Of a stretch of DNA of 7,829 nt, positions 5,802-7,829 are shown one piece after another. The notes beneath the pieces were generated by a model that did not search any database, was not told the DNA's origin, and saw only the letters and a program-made list of their open reading frames with translations. Location of the stretch: positions 1-7,829 of the forward strand of contig NIUZ01000086.1 of the NCBI GenBank assembly GCA_002254285.1, given 5' to 3'. The stretch's first letter is position 1; the number at the start of each line of letters is the position of its first letter. The translations under genes were made by a program, and so were the position numbers. The DNA comes from Bacteroidetes bacterium 4572_112 (GTDB lineage Bacteria; Bacteroidota; Bacteroidia; Bacteroidales; UBA1556).

Positions 5802-7328
5802 ATGAAAAAGCTTTTGATATACGTTTTACTGTTATTTGTCGTAAATACTATTTACGGACAAGATGAAGTTGTAAAAAATGGATATCAAAGATTTTATTAT
5901 CCCGATGGAAGTGTTGCTAGTGAGGGAACGATGCGCGCTGGTCGCCCTGATGGATATTGGAAAACATATAATAAGGATGGAAGTATAAAATCTGAAGGAA
6001 ATCGTAGAGATTTTGTTTTGGATTCATTATGGAAATTTTATACTTCTGATGGTAGTTTGAAATTTACTGTTACTTACCGTAATGGTAAAAAGAATGGTTA
6101 TCGTCGCACCTATCTTCCTGATAGAATATTAGTTGACAGTTTTGCTAATAATGTAAAAAATAATACTTGCTACGTATTATATAATGATAGTTCTATCAGC
6201 GCCAAGGTATTTTATGTTGATGGATTGGAAGAAGGATGGGCTTATGACTACGCTAAAGATGGGCGTGTAATTGGTAAAACTTTATATGAACATGGATTTA
6301 TTAAAAAGAGTGAGATTATAAATAGCTTCGATTTAGAAGGAAATAGAAATGGAGTTTGGAAATTCTTTTATGATGACGGAACTACTAAATTAGTAGGTAG
6401 ATATAAGAATGGTATTGAGGATGGATATTTTAAATATTATAGTAAAGATGGTAGCCTCGATAGTATAAAGAAGTTTAGAAATGGATTAGAGGTTTTGGAT
6501 ACTCCCGAGCTTGATACTTATGATATTAAAACTGATTATTATGCTGATGGAAGTCCTAAAGTAATAGGAAGTTATAAGAATAATAAGGCCGAAGGTGTAA
6601 GACGAGAATATGACGAAAATGGAGAAATTACCGCTAGTTATATTATGCATAAAGGAGCAATTATTGCTGAAGGAATATTAGATAATACTGGAAAAAAACA
6701 AGGAGATTGGATATTTTACTATTATAATGGAAAGATAGAAAGTAAAGGCAAATTTGTTGATGATATAAAGATAGGTTCATGGATTTATTATTTTGATAAT
6801 GGAGGCATTGAGCAAACAGGATCATATGATAATGAAGGTAGCTTTGTTGGCGAATGGAAATGGTATTATCGTGATGGAAGTAAGCGAATTGTAGAACAAT
6901 ATTTTGATGGAATACTAGAAGGTCAATTTTATGAATATAATGTATTAGGTGACGTAATGATAGAAGGTGAGTTTGTAAACGGCTTACGTGAAGGAGATTG
7001 GACAATAACTGTTAATAATTATACTGAAAAAGGATCTTATCTTGAGAATGTAAAAGATGGAGTTTGGCGTTATTATTATACAGAAGATTCTCTTTATTTT
7101 GTTGGCAATTTTATTGATGGTACTCCTGATGGAGAACACATATGGTATTTTAAAAATGGAAAAGTTAAGGAAAAGGGAAAATATATTATGGGAATTAGAG
7201 ATGGAGAATGGAGATATTATAATGAGCTTGGAAAATTGGTTTTACGTATTCGTTACGATTATGGTAAGGAGATAGAGTATAATGCTGTTCGCTTGCTTGG
7301 AACAGAGGAAGATGAGAAGGTAGAATAA
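5802..7328 (+). CDS. Secreted MORN-type repeat protein (YwqK-like), function unknown
   Basis: The 508-residue protein has an N-terminal signal peptide (MKK, hydrophobic 4-17, probable cleavage after G19 before QDE). No lipobox cysteine is present and no later membrane segment is visible, so it is probably exported to the periplasm or cell surface. The rest is about 18 degenerate repeats of roughly 20-25 residues of the form (D/E/N)G-x-W/Y-x-x-Y-x-x-(D/N)G, for example DGYWKTYNKDG (50-60), GVWKFFYDDG (184-193), GDWIFYYYNG (301-310), GEWKWYYRDG (350-359) and DGEWRYYNELG (467-477). These match the MORN_2 variant annotated as the YwqK-family antitoxin, but no toxin lies nearby and the name says little about function. 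Irregular spacers occur around residues 163-182, 229-245 and 278-298. The acidic C-terminal tail ends in EEDEKVE. The start lies 90 bp after nadA. The stop overlaps the hemW ATG by one base (TAATG), suggesting translational coupling. Confidence 0.85.
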   Translation: MKKLLIYVLLLFVVNTIYGQDEVVKNGYQRFYYPDGSVASEGTMRAGRPDGYWKTYNKDGSIKSEGNRRDFVLDSLWKFYTSDGSLKFTVTYRNGKKNGYRRTYLPDRILVDSFANNVKNNTCYVLYNDSSISAKVFYVDGLEEGWAYDYAKDGRVIGKTLYEHGFIKKSEIINSFDLEGNRNGVWKFFYDDGTTKLVGRYKNGIEDGYFKYYSKDGSLDSIKKFRNGLEVLDTPELDTYDIKTDYYADGSPKVIGSYKNNKAEGVRREYDENGEITASYIMHKGAIIAEGILDNTGKKQGDWIFYYYNGKIESKGKFVDDIKIGSWIYYFDNGGIEQTGSYDNEGSFVGEWKWYYRDGSKRIVEQYFDGILEGQFYEYNVLGDVMIEGEFVNGLREGDWTITVNNYTEKGSYLENVKDGVWRYYYTEDSLYFVGNFIDGTPDGEHIWYFKNGKVKEKGKYIMGIRDGEWRYYNELGKLVLRIRYDYGKEIEYNAVRLLGTEEDEKVE

Positions 7329-7829
7329 TGTCAGCTTTATATATTCATATTCCATTTTGTAAACAGAAATGTCACTATTGTAATTTTTATTCTACAGCGA
7401 GTTCAAAAAATAGAGATCAATTGATTAATTCTATTATTCTAGAATTACAAATTCGCAAAAAATATTTAAATAATAGTACTTTAGAAACTATCTATTTTGG
7501 TGGTGGAACTCCTAGTATACTTACAAATAGCATAAATGTGAAATCACATTTGAAGCCAATCCTGATGATATTAACTCCGATAAACTAGATCAGTTCATTT
7601 CGTTAGGAATAAATAGATTGAGTATAGGTATTCAATCTTTTGATGATAGTATACTCAAGAGCTTAAATAGGGTTCATAGCGCCATTGATGCAATCAAGTG
7701 TGTGGACTTGGCAAAGAGCAAGGGAATCGATAATATTAGCATAGATTTAATCTATGGAATTCCTGGTTTAAGTATGCAAAAGTGGAAGGATAGCCTTAAT
7801 ATTTACAATAAAATGGATATCCCACATTT
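7328..7829 (+). pseudogene. hemW: HemW-type radical SAM heme chaperone, frameshifted by an internal deletion; 3' end outside window
   Basis: HemW is a cytoplasmic radical-SAM protein that delivers heme to respiratory enzymes and was long misnamed as an oxygen-independent coproporphyrinogen oxidase. The first frame gives MSALYIHIPFCKQKCHYCNF with the CxxxCxxC cluster motif (C11, C15, C18) and YFGGGTPS (56-63). The residue after the third cysteine is N and no fourth cysteine follows, which fits HemW rather than HemN. After about residue 69 this frame loses similarity and stops near 7586-7588. Family sequence resumes one frame over from about 7534: CEITFEANPDDI, NRLSIGIQSFDD, ISIDLIYGIPGL, continuing to the window edge. 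About 16 residues normally between GGGTPS and EITFEANPDD are missing, which means a loss of roughly 46-52 bp (length 1 mod 3). The start overlaps the MORN gene stop by one base. Confidence 0.88.

Noticed and set aside
6661..7005. Minus-strand open frame of 114 codons inside the MORN gene
   Set aside because: Repetitive antisense of the MORN repeats; low-complexity His/Leu/Gln/Tyr product.
7057..7275. Plus-strand open frame of 72 codons inside the MORN gene
   Set aside because: Shifted frame of the repeat protein, no family features.
5802..7328. Reading the MORN protein as the antitoxin of a toxin-antitoxin pair
   Set aside because: The family label YwqK antitoxin is loose. This protein has a signal peptide, and no toxin-like gene is adjacent.
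399..7540. Programmed ribosomal frameshifting or translational bypassing in the epimerase and hemW
   Set aside because: Those mechanisms keep the coding information present. Here conserved residues are physically missing at both junctions, so deletion is the simpler reading.
1..7829. Mobile element, prophage, CRISPR or defence system
   Set aside because: No transposase, integrase, direct-repeat/spacer array, Cas protein or terminal repeats were seen; the genes are housekeeping types.

Overview
The window is AT-rich bacterial DNA that looks like Bacteroidota, probably a Bacteroidales/Marinilabiliales-type organism. The evidence is a TAnnTTTG-type promoter in front of nadA, a lack of clear Shine-Dalgarno sequences, a Bacteroidota-style gene set (RhlE-type helicase, Kbl, RpiB, NadA, HemW) and an intergenic region made of short repeats and hairpins. 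No plasmid, phage, IS, CRISPR, tRNA or rRNA signature was seen. This is core-genome territory.

Layout. Positions 1-4161 carry four genes, all on the minus strand. In transcription order these are rpiB (4161-3712), kbl (3692-2502, followed by a clear intrinsic terminator at 2445-2478), a 464-bp repeat-rich gap, rhlE (2037-895), and, 3 bp later, a UDP-sugar epimerase (891-1, running off the window). Positions 4776-7829 carry three genes, all on the plus strand: nadA, a secreted protein built of about 18 MORN-type repeats, and hemW, which overlaps the MORN gene by one base and runs off the window. The two sets diverge from a 614-bp, extremely AT-rich gap (4162-4775).

Two things stand out. First, the epimerase and hemW are each interrupted by a small internal loss plus a frame change: about 65 bp lost near 399-404, and about 46-52 bp lost near 7531-7540. 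The protein on both sides of each junction is still well conserved, so the lesions are either very recent or artefacts of amplification or assembly. Second, the divergent gap holds one perfect DnaA box (TTATCCACA), two boxes with one mismatch in the same orientation, three TTATTAACA sites and two dyads. Together with gene orientation diverging from it, this makes it a candidate replication origin, though it may simply be a divergent promoter region.

Functionally the genes are mostly independent housekeeping: sugar-phosphate isomerisation (RpiB), threonine/glycine interconversion (Kbl), RNA remodelling (RhlE), nucleotide-sugar chemistry (epimerase), NAD biosynthesis (NadA) and heme delivery (HemW). 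The MORN-repeat protein has no assignable function.
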